Assembly: GCA_005885115.1 (NCBI GenBank)
Contig: VAXX01000226.1
Span: forward strand, 1-10,544
Direction: 5' to 3'
Source: Actinomycetota bacterium
GTDB lineage: Bacteria; Actinomycetota; Actinomycetes; Mycobacteriales; Micromonosporaceae
Length of the DNA: 10,544 nucleotides
Each line of letters opens with the position of its first letter. Position 1 is the stretch's first letter. Made by a program: the position numbers and the translations under genes. The notes under the pieces were generated by a model. The model did not search any database. It saw nothing but the letters and a program-made list of their open reading frames with translations, and had not been told where the DNA came from. Of the stretch, positions 1 to 5,968 are shown piece by piece.

Positions 1-185
1 GGGCATGCGTACGCGACGGGATCAAGCCCGATCGAGGTGCGCCGCAGGCACGTCCCGAGGCTCTGCCCGCCGATCTTGTCCAGCTACTGATCACGCGCGT
101 TGGTCTCGCTGAGCCGGAGGTGGCGGCGATGAGCAAGGCCGAAGCGGTCGAGCGACTCAATCGGTACTGGACTGAGGGGCGGTAG
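1..185 (+). CDS. C-terminal end of an unidentified protein (5' end outside window)
   Basis: An open frame enters from the left edge (first full codon at position 3) and runs to a TAG at 183-185, giving about 60 residues. The last 40 look like real protein: LPADLVQLLITRVG, then AEPEVAAMSKAEAVERL and NRYWTEGR, a helix-rich acidic/basic pattern with a soluble tail. There is no membrane segment and no motif I can name. It ends 4 bp before the stop of the convergent DoxX-like gene, so the two share no terminator space. The first 20 residues have weaker codon bias than the rest, so the frame is less certain there. I do not recognise the family. Confidence 0.55.
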   Translation, partial: ACVRDGIKPDRGAPQARPEALPADLVQLLITRVGLAEPEVAAMSKAEAVERLNRYWTEGR

Positions 186-189
186 CCAC

Positions 190-549
190 CTACCACGACG
201 CCAGGCGCAGCGCCAGCGCGGCTACGGCCAACACGAGGAAGCCGACCGCCAGCGGGAAACCCTCATCTGCGGCAAAGGCGCGGGCGCGTGCGTGCGTCAC
301 GATCGCTCCGGTGAAGTACAGGACGACACCGGTCGCGGCGGCCACCCCGAGCACGGGTACGCGGACGCCGACGAGTAGGCTGAGTGCGCCGGCCGCCTTG
401 AGGACGCCCAGCACGGGCAGCCATGACTCCGGTACGCCGAGCCGGTTCATCGTGACGACGACGCGCTTGATGCGGGCGAGGTACACGGTGGCGGACAGCG
501 CGAGTCCGACGGCGAGCGTGGCGGTGACCGCGACGGAGGCGGGGAACAT
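190..549 (-). CDS. DoxX-like small integral membrane protein
   Basis: A 119-residue protein made almost wholly of four hydrophobic segments (about residues 5-25, 41-60, 64-84 and 98-117), the size and layout of the DoxX-like family. The segment MNRLGVPESWLPVLGVLKAAG between the first and second helices is typical of that family, where a short amphipathic stretch precedes a Gly/Ala-rich helix. The biochemical role of such proteins is poorly defined; some are tied to quinone or thiol redox processes at the membrane. A strong ribosome site (GAAGGGAG, 7 nt before the ATG) sits in the 15-bp gap after the oxidoreductase stop, so the two genes form one leftward operon. The divergent MarR-type regulator probably controls both. 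The family call is fairly sure; the substrate is unknown. Confidence 0.85.
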   Translation of the reverse strand: MFPASVAVTATLAVGLALSATVYLARIKRVVVTMNRLGVPESWLPVLGVLKAAGALSLLVGVRVPVLGVAAATGVVLYFTGAIVTHARARAFAADEGFPLAVGFLVLAVAALALRLASW

Positions 550-564
550 GACCGGACTCCCTTC

Positions 565-1230
565 TCAGCGGGCGATGCCGACGGTCTGCCCGATCGACGT
601 CGGGTCGTCAAGGGCGTGGAGCATGTAGTGGGCGACGTCGGCACGGGATACCAGCGCGCCGCCCCGGATATTGCGGCCGTACGCCGTCCGGTACGTGCCG
701 GTCAACGGCTTGTCGGTCAGTCGGGGCGGGCGTACCACGGTCCAGTCCAGGCCGCTGTCGCGCAGCAGCTCCTCCATGAGCGCGAGGTCGGCGTAGTGCT
801 CCCGGAGCACGGCGCCGATCACCGGGCTGAACAGGTGCCGCATGAAGAACCCGTCGCCGGGGTCGTGCCGGGGCGGGTTCGGTCGGCCGGGCGACGCGAC
901 GGTACCGACCGGGGCGGCGCTGACCACGACGATCCGGCGTACGCCGGTGGCCCGCATCGCCTCCACGATGGCCCGGGTGCCGGCTGCGGTGACGCCCGCC
1001 TCGGCCCGCGACCGTGGACCGAGCCCGGACAGGACCGCGTCCGCTCCGGCTACGGCCGACTCGAGCACGGCCGGGTCCGGCGCGCTCAGGTCGGCGGTGA
1101 AGGTCCGTACGTTGTGCGGCACCTTCGCCGGGTCGCGTACCACGGCGGTCACCTCATGGCCGGCCGCGACGGCCTGGTCGAGAATGCGCCGACCGATGCC
1201 GCCGGTTGCCGCGAAGATCGTCAGCTTCAT
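565..1230 (-). CDS. NAD(P)H-binding oxidoreductase (atypical SDR, NmrA-like)
   Basis: A 221-residue single-domain Rossmann protein of the NAD(P)H-binding atypical SDR type. The dinucleotide loop is near the N-terminus, MKLTIFAATGGIGRR; the usual first glycine of GxxGxxG is alanine at residue 7, while Gly10 and Gly13 are kept. Next comes VTAVVRDPAKV at the end of the second strand, where ribose-phosphate selectivity is set; the Arg suggests NADP(H). The C-terminal half carries the family block LDWTVVRPPRLTD and the late ISRADVA-like segment, here LVSRADVAHYML. Such enzymes are often quinone or flavin reductases, or act on small carbonyls. No substrate can be read from sequence. It is the first gene of a leftward operon with the DoxX-like gene. 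The start ATG lies 48 bp from the divergent MarR gene; only 6 nt separate it from a TAGGAT hexamer, so the message may be leaderless. Confidence 0.85.
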   Translation of the reverse strand: MKLTIFAATGGIGRRILDQAVAAGHEVTAVVRDPAKVPHNVRTFTADLSAPDPAVLESAVAGADAVLSGLGPRSRAEAGVTAAGTRAIVEAMRATGVRRIVVVSAAPVGTVASPGRPNPPRHDPGDGFFMRHLFSPVIGAVLREHYADLALMEELLRDSGLDWTVVRPPRLTDKPLTGTYRTAYGRNIRGGALVSRADVAHYMLHALDDPTSIGQTVGIAR

Positions 1231-1278
1231 CTGGGTATCCTATCTTCGGTATTCCATACGATACGAGGACCGTGTTAT
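1231..1278. promoter_or_regulatory. Divergent promoter/operator region between oxidoreductase and MarR genes
   Basis: This 48-bp gap separates two divergent start codons and is AT-richer than its surroundings. It holds a perfect interrupted dyad GTAT-TCC-ATAC at 1249-1259, with further GTATC (1235-1239) and GATAC (1260-1264) copies around it, also in inverted orientation. For the leftward gene, TAGGAT (complement of 1237-1242) fits a TANNNT -10 box exactly 6 nt before the ATG. For the rightward gene, TACGAT (1257-1262) is a possible -10 box and GAGGAC (1265-1270) a ribosome site 8 nt before ATG. MarR dimers bind short dyads of this kind, so this is the expected operator; the assignment is inference. 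Confidence 0.5.
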
Positions 1279-1770
1279 ATGAAAACCGTAGCATCTGACG
1301 ACCGCGCCGCCCAGCGCCGCCGGCGGCGGTTGGCCAACGAGATCAAAGAGTCCCTGCGTGACCTGCGGATCCAGCTCGCGCTGCTGAACCACCAGGTCGG
1401 TAACCAGCTTGACCTCAAAGACGTCGACCTGGACTGCCTCGACCTGGTCTTCCGGCATGGCCCGCTGAGCCCGACCGCGCTGGCCCGGCGGGCCGGGCTG
1501 CACCCGGCCACGATGACCGGCATCCTCGACCGGCTCGAGCGCGGCGGCTGGATCGCGCGCGAGCGCGACCCAGCCGACCGGCGCGCAGTGGTCGTACGGG
1601 CGCTCCGTGACCGGGGCGGGGAACTGCTGCGCCACTACGCGGGGATGAACGGTGCGATGGACCGGCTCTGCGCCGGGTACGCCGACGGCGAGCTCGAACT
1701 GCTCGCGGATTTCCTGCGGCGGACGACCGAGGCCGGTCGGGCGGCTACCGACGAGCTCGCGGGCGACTGA
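1279..1770 (+). CDS. MarR-family transcriptional regulator
   Basis: A 163-residue regulator with the MarR winged-helix layout: helices at about residues 15-45, the DNA-binding helix-turn-helix at about 60-90 (LSPTALARRAGLHPATMTGILDRLERGG) and the wing at about 91-108, including the family signature ERDPADRRAVVV. The C-terminal helices serve dimerisation. I chose the ATG at 1279 because GAGGAC lies 8 nt upstream and the sequence before it is antisense to the oxidoreductase gene. Cys53 and Cys131 are present; some MarR proteins sense oxidants or electrophiles through cysteine, but nothing here proves that. It faces the oxidoreductase/DoxX operon across 48 bp containing a dyad, so it most likely represses that operon and itself. 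The ligand is unknown. Confidence 0.88.
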   Translation: MKTVASDDRAAQRRRRRLANEIKESLRDLRIQLALLNHQVGNQLDLKDVDLDCLDLVFRHGPLSPTALARRAGLHPATMTGILDRLERGGWIARERDPADRRAVVVRALRDRGGELLRHYAGMNGAMDRLCAGYADGELELLADFLRRTTEAGRAATDELAGD

Positions 1771-1785
1771 GCTCGGCCTACGCGT

Positions 1786-1837
1786 AGTGAGAATAAGGGC
1801 GGACGTTATTCTCACTTCTGAAGTTAAGTGAGAGTAA
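1786..1837. promoter_or_regulatory. Three-copy 11-bp operator-like array upstream of fic
   Basis: AGTGAGAATAA at 1786-1796 is followed by its perfect inverted copy TTATTCTCACT at 1806-1816, and then by a third copy with one change, AGTGAGAGTAA at 1827-1837, in the first orientation. The copies' centres are 20-21 bp apart, about two turns of the helix, so a repressor would meet all three on one face. The third copy overlaps the putative -10 box. The array lies between the MarR stop and the Fic GTG start. The likely binder is the winged helix at the C-terminus of the Fic protein itself; this is inference. The first two copies could also form an 11-bp stem with a 9-nt loop, but no T-run follows. 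Confidence 0.65.
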
Positions 1838-1840
1838 GCT
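1835..1840 (+). promoter_or_regulatory. Putative -10 box of fic (leaderless transcript)
   Basis: TAAGCT fits the actinobacterial TANNNT -10 pattern and is separated from the GTG start at 1847 by exactly 6 nt. Transcription would therefore begin at or next to the start codon. No ribosome site at usual spacing is visible, which supports a leaderless message. I see no clear -35 element. The third operator copy covers the first half of this hexamer. Confidence 0.4.
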
Positions 1841-1846
1841 CGGTTC

Positions 1847-2971
1847 GTGTCATCAGTTTCCGCTGCGCCAAGCGGCTGGCCGGCGGTCCGGTACGAGACG
1901 TTACCGTGGACGGGCGCTCGGCTCACCAACCTCGTCCCCCGTCGTCAGCTTCGCCGGATCCAGGGTCCCTACGAGGCGGCGGTCGTACCAGAGATCGCCG
2001 CTCGAAACCTGGCGCTACCTACCGAAGTCCTGACCGTCGCCGAGGAGGCCGCCAACGAGGTGGCCCGCTTCGACGCCGACCTGGGCGGGGAGATCGCGCC
2101 GTTCGCCGCGGTACTTCTGCGGTCCGAGTCGGCCGCGAGTTCCCAGATCGAGAACCTCACCGCGTCGGCGCGGGCCATCGCCGAGGCGGAGCTCGGAGTC
2201 ACCGGTAAGCGCAACGCCGTGCAGATCGTGGCGAACACGCGCGCGATGGACGCGGCGCTCGCCCTGGCGGAACAGGTGTGGATCGGCGGGGGCGACCTGG
2301 GACCGCACGGGGCGCAATTCGTCCCGCCACAGCAGTCCCGCATCGAACCGGCGATAGCCGACCTCGTCGCCTTCATCCGCCGTGATGACCTGCCCGTGCT
2401 CGTCCACGGTGCGGTCGCGCACGCCCAGTTCGAGACCATCCACCCGTTCCCGGACGGCAACGGCCGTACCGGTCGGGCGCTGCTGCACGCGATGCTGCGC
2501 AACAAGAGACTGACCCGCAACGTCACCGTTCCGGTCTCGGCCGGGCTGCTCACGAATACCTCGGCGTACTTCGATGCGTTGACCGCGTACCGCCTGGGTG
2601 ACCCGGCCCCGATGGTCATCCGGCTCGCGGACGCAGCCTTCGCGGCGGTCGTGAACGGACGCCGGCTTGTCGATGAGCTCCGGACGATCCGCGGCGGGTG
2701 GAACGAGCGGGTGACCGCCCGGCGCGACTCCAGCACCTGGCGGGTAGCGGACTTCCTGATGCGGCATCCGGTGGTCGATGCCCAACTGCTGACCGCCGAG
2801 CTCAACATCCCGCCGAACAACGTGTACCGGTACCTCGAGCCACTGGAGCGGGCTGGCGTACTGATCGAGTTCACCGACCGGCGGCGGAACCGGGCATGGC
2901 GGTCCGCCGAGATCCTCGCGGCGCTCGATGCTTTCGCGGCGAGAGCGGGCAAGCGTCGGTTATCCGGGTGA
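1847..2971 (+). CDS. Class II Fic family protein (predicted AMP transferase) with C-terminal winged helix
   Basis: A 374-residue protein. Fic enzymes usually transfer AMP from ATP to Ser/Thr/Tyr of target proteins. The catalytic loop HPFPDGNGRTGR (residues 199-210) is intact, with His199 as general base and Asp203, Asn205 and the Arg residues for Mg-ATP. The N-terminal inhibitory motif SSQIEN (98-103) fits [S/T]xxxE[G/N], with Glu102 as the blocking residue, making this class II and self-inhibited; no separate antitoxin is needed or seen. The flap VWIGGGDLGPHGAQFVPP lies at 144-161. Residues about 295-350 form a winged helix (VDAQLLTAELNIPPNNVYRYLEPLERAG) that could bind DNA. Compared with relatives I recall, about 30 residues seem missing at residue 141, just before the flap (see findings). 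The GTG start at 1847 matches the family's N-terminus. The 3' end overlaps the convergent peptidase gene by 12 bp. Confidence 0.9.
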   Translation: MSSVSAAPSGWPAVRYETLPWTGARLTNLVPRRQLRRIQGPYEAAVVPEIAARNLALPTEVLTVAEEAANEVARFDADLGGEIAPFAAVLLRSESAASSQIENLTASARAIAEAELGVTGKRNAVQIVANTRAMDAALALAEQVWIGGGDLGPHGAQFVPPQQSRIEPAIADLVAFIRRDDLPVLVHGAVAHAQFETIHPFPDGNGRTGRALLHAMLRNKRLTRNVTVPVSAGLLTNTSAYFDALTAYRLGDPAPMVIRLADAAFAAVVNGRRLVDELRTIRGGWNERVTARRDSSTWRVADFLMRHPVVDAQLLTAELNIPPNNVYRYLEPLERAGVLIEFTDRRRNRAWRSAEILAALDAFAARAGKRRLSG

Positions 2972-4939
2972 GGGGGCCGGGGCGAGGCGCTGCCAGAGGA
3001 ATTCGTAGATGAGGGCCGCCTTGACGGCCCGCTGACGATTGTCCGCGGCGGCGCCGTGGCCACCCTCGATGTTCTCGTAGTACGTGACGTCGTGGCCGTG
3101 TTCGCGCAGGAGCGCGACCATCTTCCGGGCGTGCCCCGGGTGTACCCGGTCGTCGCGGGTGGACGTGACGAACAGGACCGGCGGGTACGGGCGGCCGGGC
3201 GCGACGTTGTGGTACGGGGAGAAGGTGCGCAGGTACGCCCAGTCCGACTCGTCGTCGGGGTCGCCGTACTCGGCCATCCAGGAGGCACCGGCGAGCAGCC
3301 GGTGGTACCGCCGCATGTCCAGCAGCGGCACCTGGCTGACGATCGCGCCGAACAGCTCCGGGTACCGGGTGAGCATCACGCCCATCAGGAGGCCGCCGTT
3401 GCTGCCGCCCTGCGCACCCAATTGGCGCGGCGTGGTGATGCCGCGGGCGACGAGGTCGGTGGCGACCGCGGCGAAGTCCTCGTACGCGCGGGGCCGGTTC
3501 TCGCGCAGCGCCGCCCGGTGCCATTCGGGGCCGTACTCGCCGCCGCCCCTGATGTTGGCGACCACGTACGTGCCGCCGCGGGCCAGCCAGCCCCGCCCGG
3601 TCACCGCGTCGTACGCCGGGGTACGGGAGATCTCGAAGCCGCCGTACCCGGTGAGCAGCGTCGGGCCCGGGCCGACAGCCGACCGTCCGACCACGAAGTA
3701 CGGCACCCGGGTGCCGTCGGGCGAGGTGGCGAAGAACTGCCGGACCGACAGGCCGGTCGCGTCGAAGAAGGCCGGTTCCCGCCGCAGCACCTCGGGTTGC
3801 GCGCCGACCTGCCCGTACCACAGGGTGTTGGGTTCGGTGAAACCCGTGGACAGCAACAGGTACTCGTCGCTGTGGTCGGGGTTTGTCGCGCTGACCTCGG
3901 TGTGCCCGGCGGCCGGGCCGAGCGGCGTGCGCGTGGTCCCGTCCGGGGTGACCGCCTCGGGGCGGCTGACCACGTCGGTGAGCGCGGTCACGATCAGCCG
4001 GTCGCGGGTCCAGGAGTAGTAGTTCAGCGCGGTCCGCGGCGCCGGCTCGAACACCACCCGCAGGTCGCGCCGGCCGGCGAGGAAGGCGTCGGCCGGGGTG
4101 ATCAGCAGGCTGCCGCCGGGATGGCCGAGCCAGCCGGTACGCAGCGCGATCAGCAGCCACTCGCGGTGGAACGACAGCTCGGCATCCTCGGGTACGTCGA
4201 TCCGGACCAGCCCGGCGCCGGTGCGCAGGTACGTGTCGCCGCGGTAGAAGTCGCGGCGCCGGTGTACCAGGTCGCGCTCGAAGCCCGGGGTCGGGTCGTG
4301 CTCGCCCCACGCCATCATGTCCGCGTACTCGGCCGCGAAGACCAGCGTCGCCTCGGACAGCGGGGTACCCCGCCGCCACTCCCGGACGGTCCGCGGATAG
4401 CCGGAGGAGGTGACGTCGCCGATCCCGACGTACAGCCGGTCCAGGTCGATCCAGCCGACCGCGCTCTTGGCCTCGGGAAGGCTGAAACCGTTGTCCACAA
4501 AGCCTTTGCGGTCCAGGTCGAACTCGCGGACCACAGCCGCGTCCGCGCCGCCGCGCGACAGGCTGAGCAGGCAACGGGTACCGGCCGGGCGCAGGAAGTC
4601 GACACTCTGCCAGACCCAGTTCTCGCCCTCCCGGGTGGACAGCTCGTCGAGGTCGAGCAGCGGTTCCCAGTCCGGTTCGGACCGGCGGTACCCGGCCAGG
4701 GTGGTCCGCCGCCACAGGCCCTTCGGGTGGGCCGCGTCCTGCCACAGGTTGTAGAGCAGCTCGCCGTGCCAGTACACGTCGGGGATCCGCGCGTCGGAGT
4801 CGAGTACGGCGCGGATCTCGGCGGCCAGCTCCTCGTACCGGGCGGAGGTCAGGCGGGCGAACGTCTCGGCGTTGCGCTCCCGTACCCAGGTCATCGACGC
4901 CGGGCTGTCCAGATCCTCAAGCCATTGATAACGATCCAT
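2960..4939 (-). CDS. Prolyl oligopeptidase family serine peptidase (S9A)
   Basis: A 659-residue S9-type peptidase. The N-terminal beta-propeller domain (about 60-410) begins after YQWLEDLDSP, and the alpha/beta-hydrolase domain (about 410-659) holds the triad: Ser513 in GGSNGG, an Asp at 596/597 in TRDDRVHPG, and His628 in EGGHG. GYGGF (431-435) and NIRGGGEYG (462-470) are also conserved S9 blocks; the former is near the oxyanion hole. The family cuts peptides of up to about 30 residues after proline, and the propeller excludes folded proteins. There is no signal peptide or membrane segment, so it is cytoplasmic. The ATG at 4939 shares its A with the TGA of the upstream AraC-type gene (TGATG), so translation is probably coupled. 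Its stop lies inside the end of the convergent fic gene. The family call is secure; the substrate is not known. Confidence 0.93.
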   Translation of the reverse strand: MDRYQWLEDLDSPASMTWVRERNAETFARLTSARYEELAAEIRAVLDSDARIPDVYWHGELLYNLWQDAAHPKGLWRRTTLAGYRRSEPDWEPLLDLDELSTREGENWVWQSVDFLRPAGTRCLLSLSRGGADAAVVREFDLDRKGFVDNGFSLPEAKSAVGWIDLDRLYVGIGDVTSSGYPRTVREWRRGTPLSEATLVFAAEYADMMAWGEHDPTPGFERDLVHRRRDFYRGDTYLRTGAGLVRIDVPEDAELSFHREWLLIALRTGWLGHPGGSLLITPADAFLAGRRDLRVVFEPAPRTALNYYSWTRDRLIVTALTDVVSRPEAVTPDGTTRTPLGPAAGHTEVSATNPDHSDEYLLLSTGFTEPNTLWYGQVGAQPEVLRREPAFFDATGLSVRQFFATSPDGTRVPYFVVGRSAVGPGPTLLTGYGGFEISRTPAYDAVTGRGWLARGGTYVVANIRGGGEYGPEWHRAALRENRPRAYEDFAAVATDLVARGITTPRQLGAQGGSNGGLLMGVMLTRYPELFGAIVSQVPLLDMRRYHRLLAGASWMAEYGDPDDESDWAYLRTFSPYHNVAPGRPYPPVLFVTSTRDDRVHPGHARKMVALLREHGHDVTYYENIEGGHGAAADNRQRAVKAALIYEFLWQRLAPAPSPG

Positions 4940-5898
4940 CAAGACGTAGTCCTGAAGGTGCGCCGGTACGCGGCCGGGGATACCCCGACGCTCGCGTGCA
5001 GGTGCTGGCGCAGCGAGGCGCCGCTGCCCAGGCCGCACTGCGCGGCTACCCGGTCGATCGGCAGTTCGGTGCTCTCCAGCAGCCGGCGGGCGTGCTCGAT
5101 CCGCTCGCGCAGCAGCCACCGGCCCGGGCTCAGGCCGGTCTCCTCCCGGAACCGCCGGGTGAACGTGCGTACGCTCATCCGCGCGTAGCCGGCCAGCCGG
5201 GTCAGGTCCAGCGGCTGGTCCAGGTGCTCCAGCGCCCAGGCCCGGGTCGGGCCGGTGGTCGCGTCGCCCAGCACCGGCAGCGGCCGCTCGATGAACTGCG
5301 ACTGGCCGCCGTCGCGCCAGGCCGGTACGACACACTTGCGGGCCGCCCGGTTGGCCACCTCGCTGCCGTGGTCGCGGCGCACGACGTGCAGACACAGGTC
5401 GATACCGGCGGCCACCCCGGCGCTGGTCAACACCGGGCCGTCGTCGACGAACAGCACGTCGGGGTCCAGCTTCACCTGGGGGTACCGGCGGGCGAACAGT
5501 TCCGCGCTCGCCCAGTGCGTCGTCGCCGGCCGGTCGTCCAGCAGGCCGGCCGCGGCCAGGACGAAGGCGCCGGTGCAGATCGACATGATCCGGGCTCCGC
5601 GGGCGTACGCGGTGCGCAGCGCATCGGAGACGTCGGGTACCCCGGGGATGGCGTCGCGGTGGATGCCCGGGACGATCACCGTATCGGCGCAGGCCAGCAG
5701 GGTCAGGTCGTGCTCGGGCAGCACGGAGAAGCCGGCCGCGCTGCGGACCGGGCCGCCGTCGGGCGTACAGGTGTGCACCTCGTAGTGGCGCCGGCCGTGC
5801 GCGTCCCGGGCGGCGGAGAACACCTGCGCCGGTACGCCGAGGTCGAACGCGACGACCCCGGGCAACGCGAGGACGGCGATCCGGTGGCGGGTACCCAT
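4939..5898 (-). CDS. GlxA-type AraC-family regulator with DJ-1/PfpI domain
   Basis: A 319-residue two-domain regulator. Residues about 5-175 form a DJ-1/PfpI (glutamine amidotransferase-like) domain starting RIAVLALPGVVAFDLGVPAQVF, with Cys108 in SICTGAF at the nucleophile-elbow position; in this regulator family the domain is thought to sense a ligand rather than act as an enzyme. Residues about 218-316 form the AraC double helix-turn-helix: LAGYARMSVRTFTRRF is the first and AAQCGLGSGASLRQHLH the second, followed by VGVSPAAYRRTFR. The start at ATG 5898 fits the family best; an in-frame ATG at 5916 would add MCKNPA and has no better ribosome site. The stop overlaps the start of the prolyl oligopeptidase gene, so the two are cotranscribed. 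The MFS gene is divergent, 70 bp away, and is the other obvious target. The inducer is unknown. Confidence 0.9.
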   Translation of the reverse strand: MGTRHRIAVLALPGVVAFDLGVPAQVFSAARDAHGRRHYEVHTCTPDGGPVRSAAGFSVLPEHDLTLLACADTVIVPGIHRDAIPGVPDVSDALRTAYARGARIMSICTGAFVLAAAGLLDDRPATTHWASAELFARRYPQVKLDPDVLFVDDGPVLTSAGVAAGIDLCLHVVRRDHGSEVANRAARKCVVPAWRDGGQSQFIERPLPVLGDATTGPTRAWALEHLDQPLDLTRLAGYARMSVRTFTRRFREETGLSPGRWLLRERIEHARRLLESTELPIDRVAAQCGLGSGASLRQHLHASVGVSPAAYRRTFRTTS

Positions 5899-5968
5899 GG
5901 CCGGATTCTTGCACATGGTGGCCGTCAGGCCACTCGTCGGCGCCCGTTCCCGCGTCCAGGATGACCTG
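5899..5968. promoter_or_regulatory. Divergent intergenic region, AraC-type regulator / MFS gene, with dyad
   Basis: Seventy bases separate the chosen starts. A perfect dyad GTGGCC-GTCA-GGCCAC lies at 5918-5933, near the middle. The MFS ribosome site AGGA is at 5958-5961, 7 nt before GTG 5969. I could not find convincing -10/-35 pairs on either strand. The dyad may be an operator or the foot of a hairpin in one leader; which one cannot be decided from sequence. If the AraC-type protein began at 5916, the dyad would lie just upstream of its start codon. Confidence 0.4.

Noticed and set aside
616..1278. A longer MarR reading frame beginning at 616
   Set aside because: The added 221 codons are antisense to the oxidoreductase gene and have no recognisable domain; ATG 1279 has a ribosome site.
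1786..1816. Inverted repeat read as a terminator of the MarR gene
   Set aside because: No T-run follows, and a third copy of the arm occurs downstream in direct orientation, which fits an operator better than a hairpin.
1847..2971. Fic toxin-antitoxin pair (class I, with separate antitoxin)
   Set aside because: No small antitoxin gene lies next to it, and the inhibitory motif SSQIEN is inside the same protein.
5897..5968. MFS protein starting at ATG 5897
   Set aside because: It would add 24 polar residues without family support and overlap the AraC-type start; GTG 5969 has a well-placed AGGA site.
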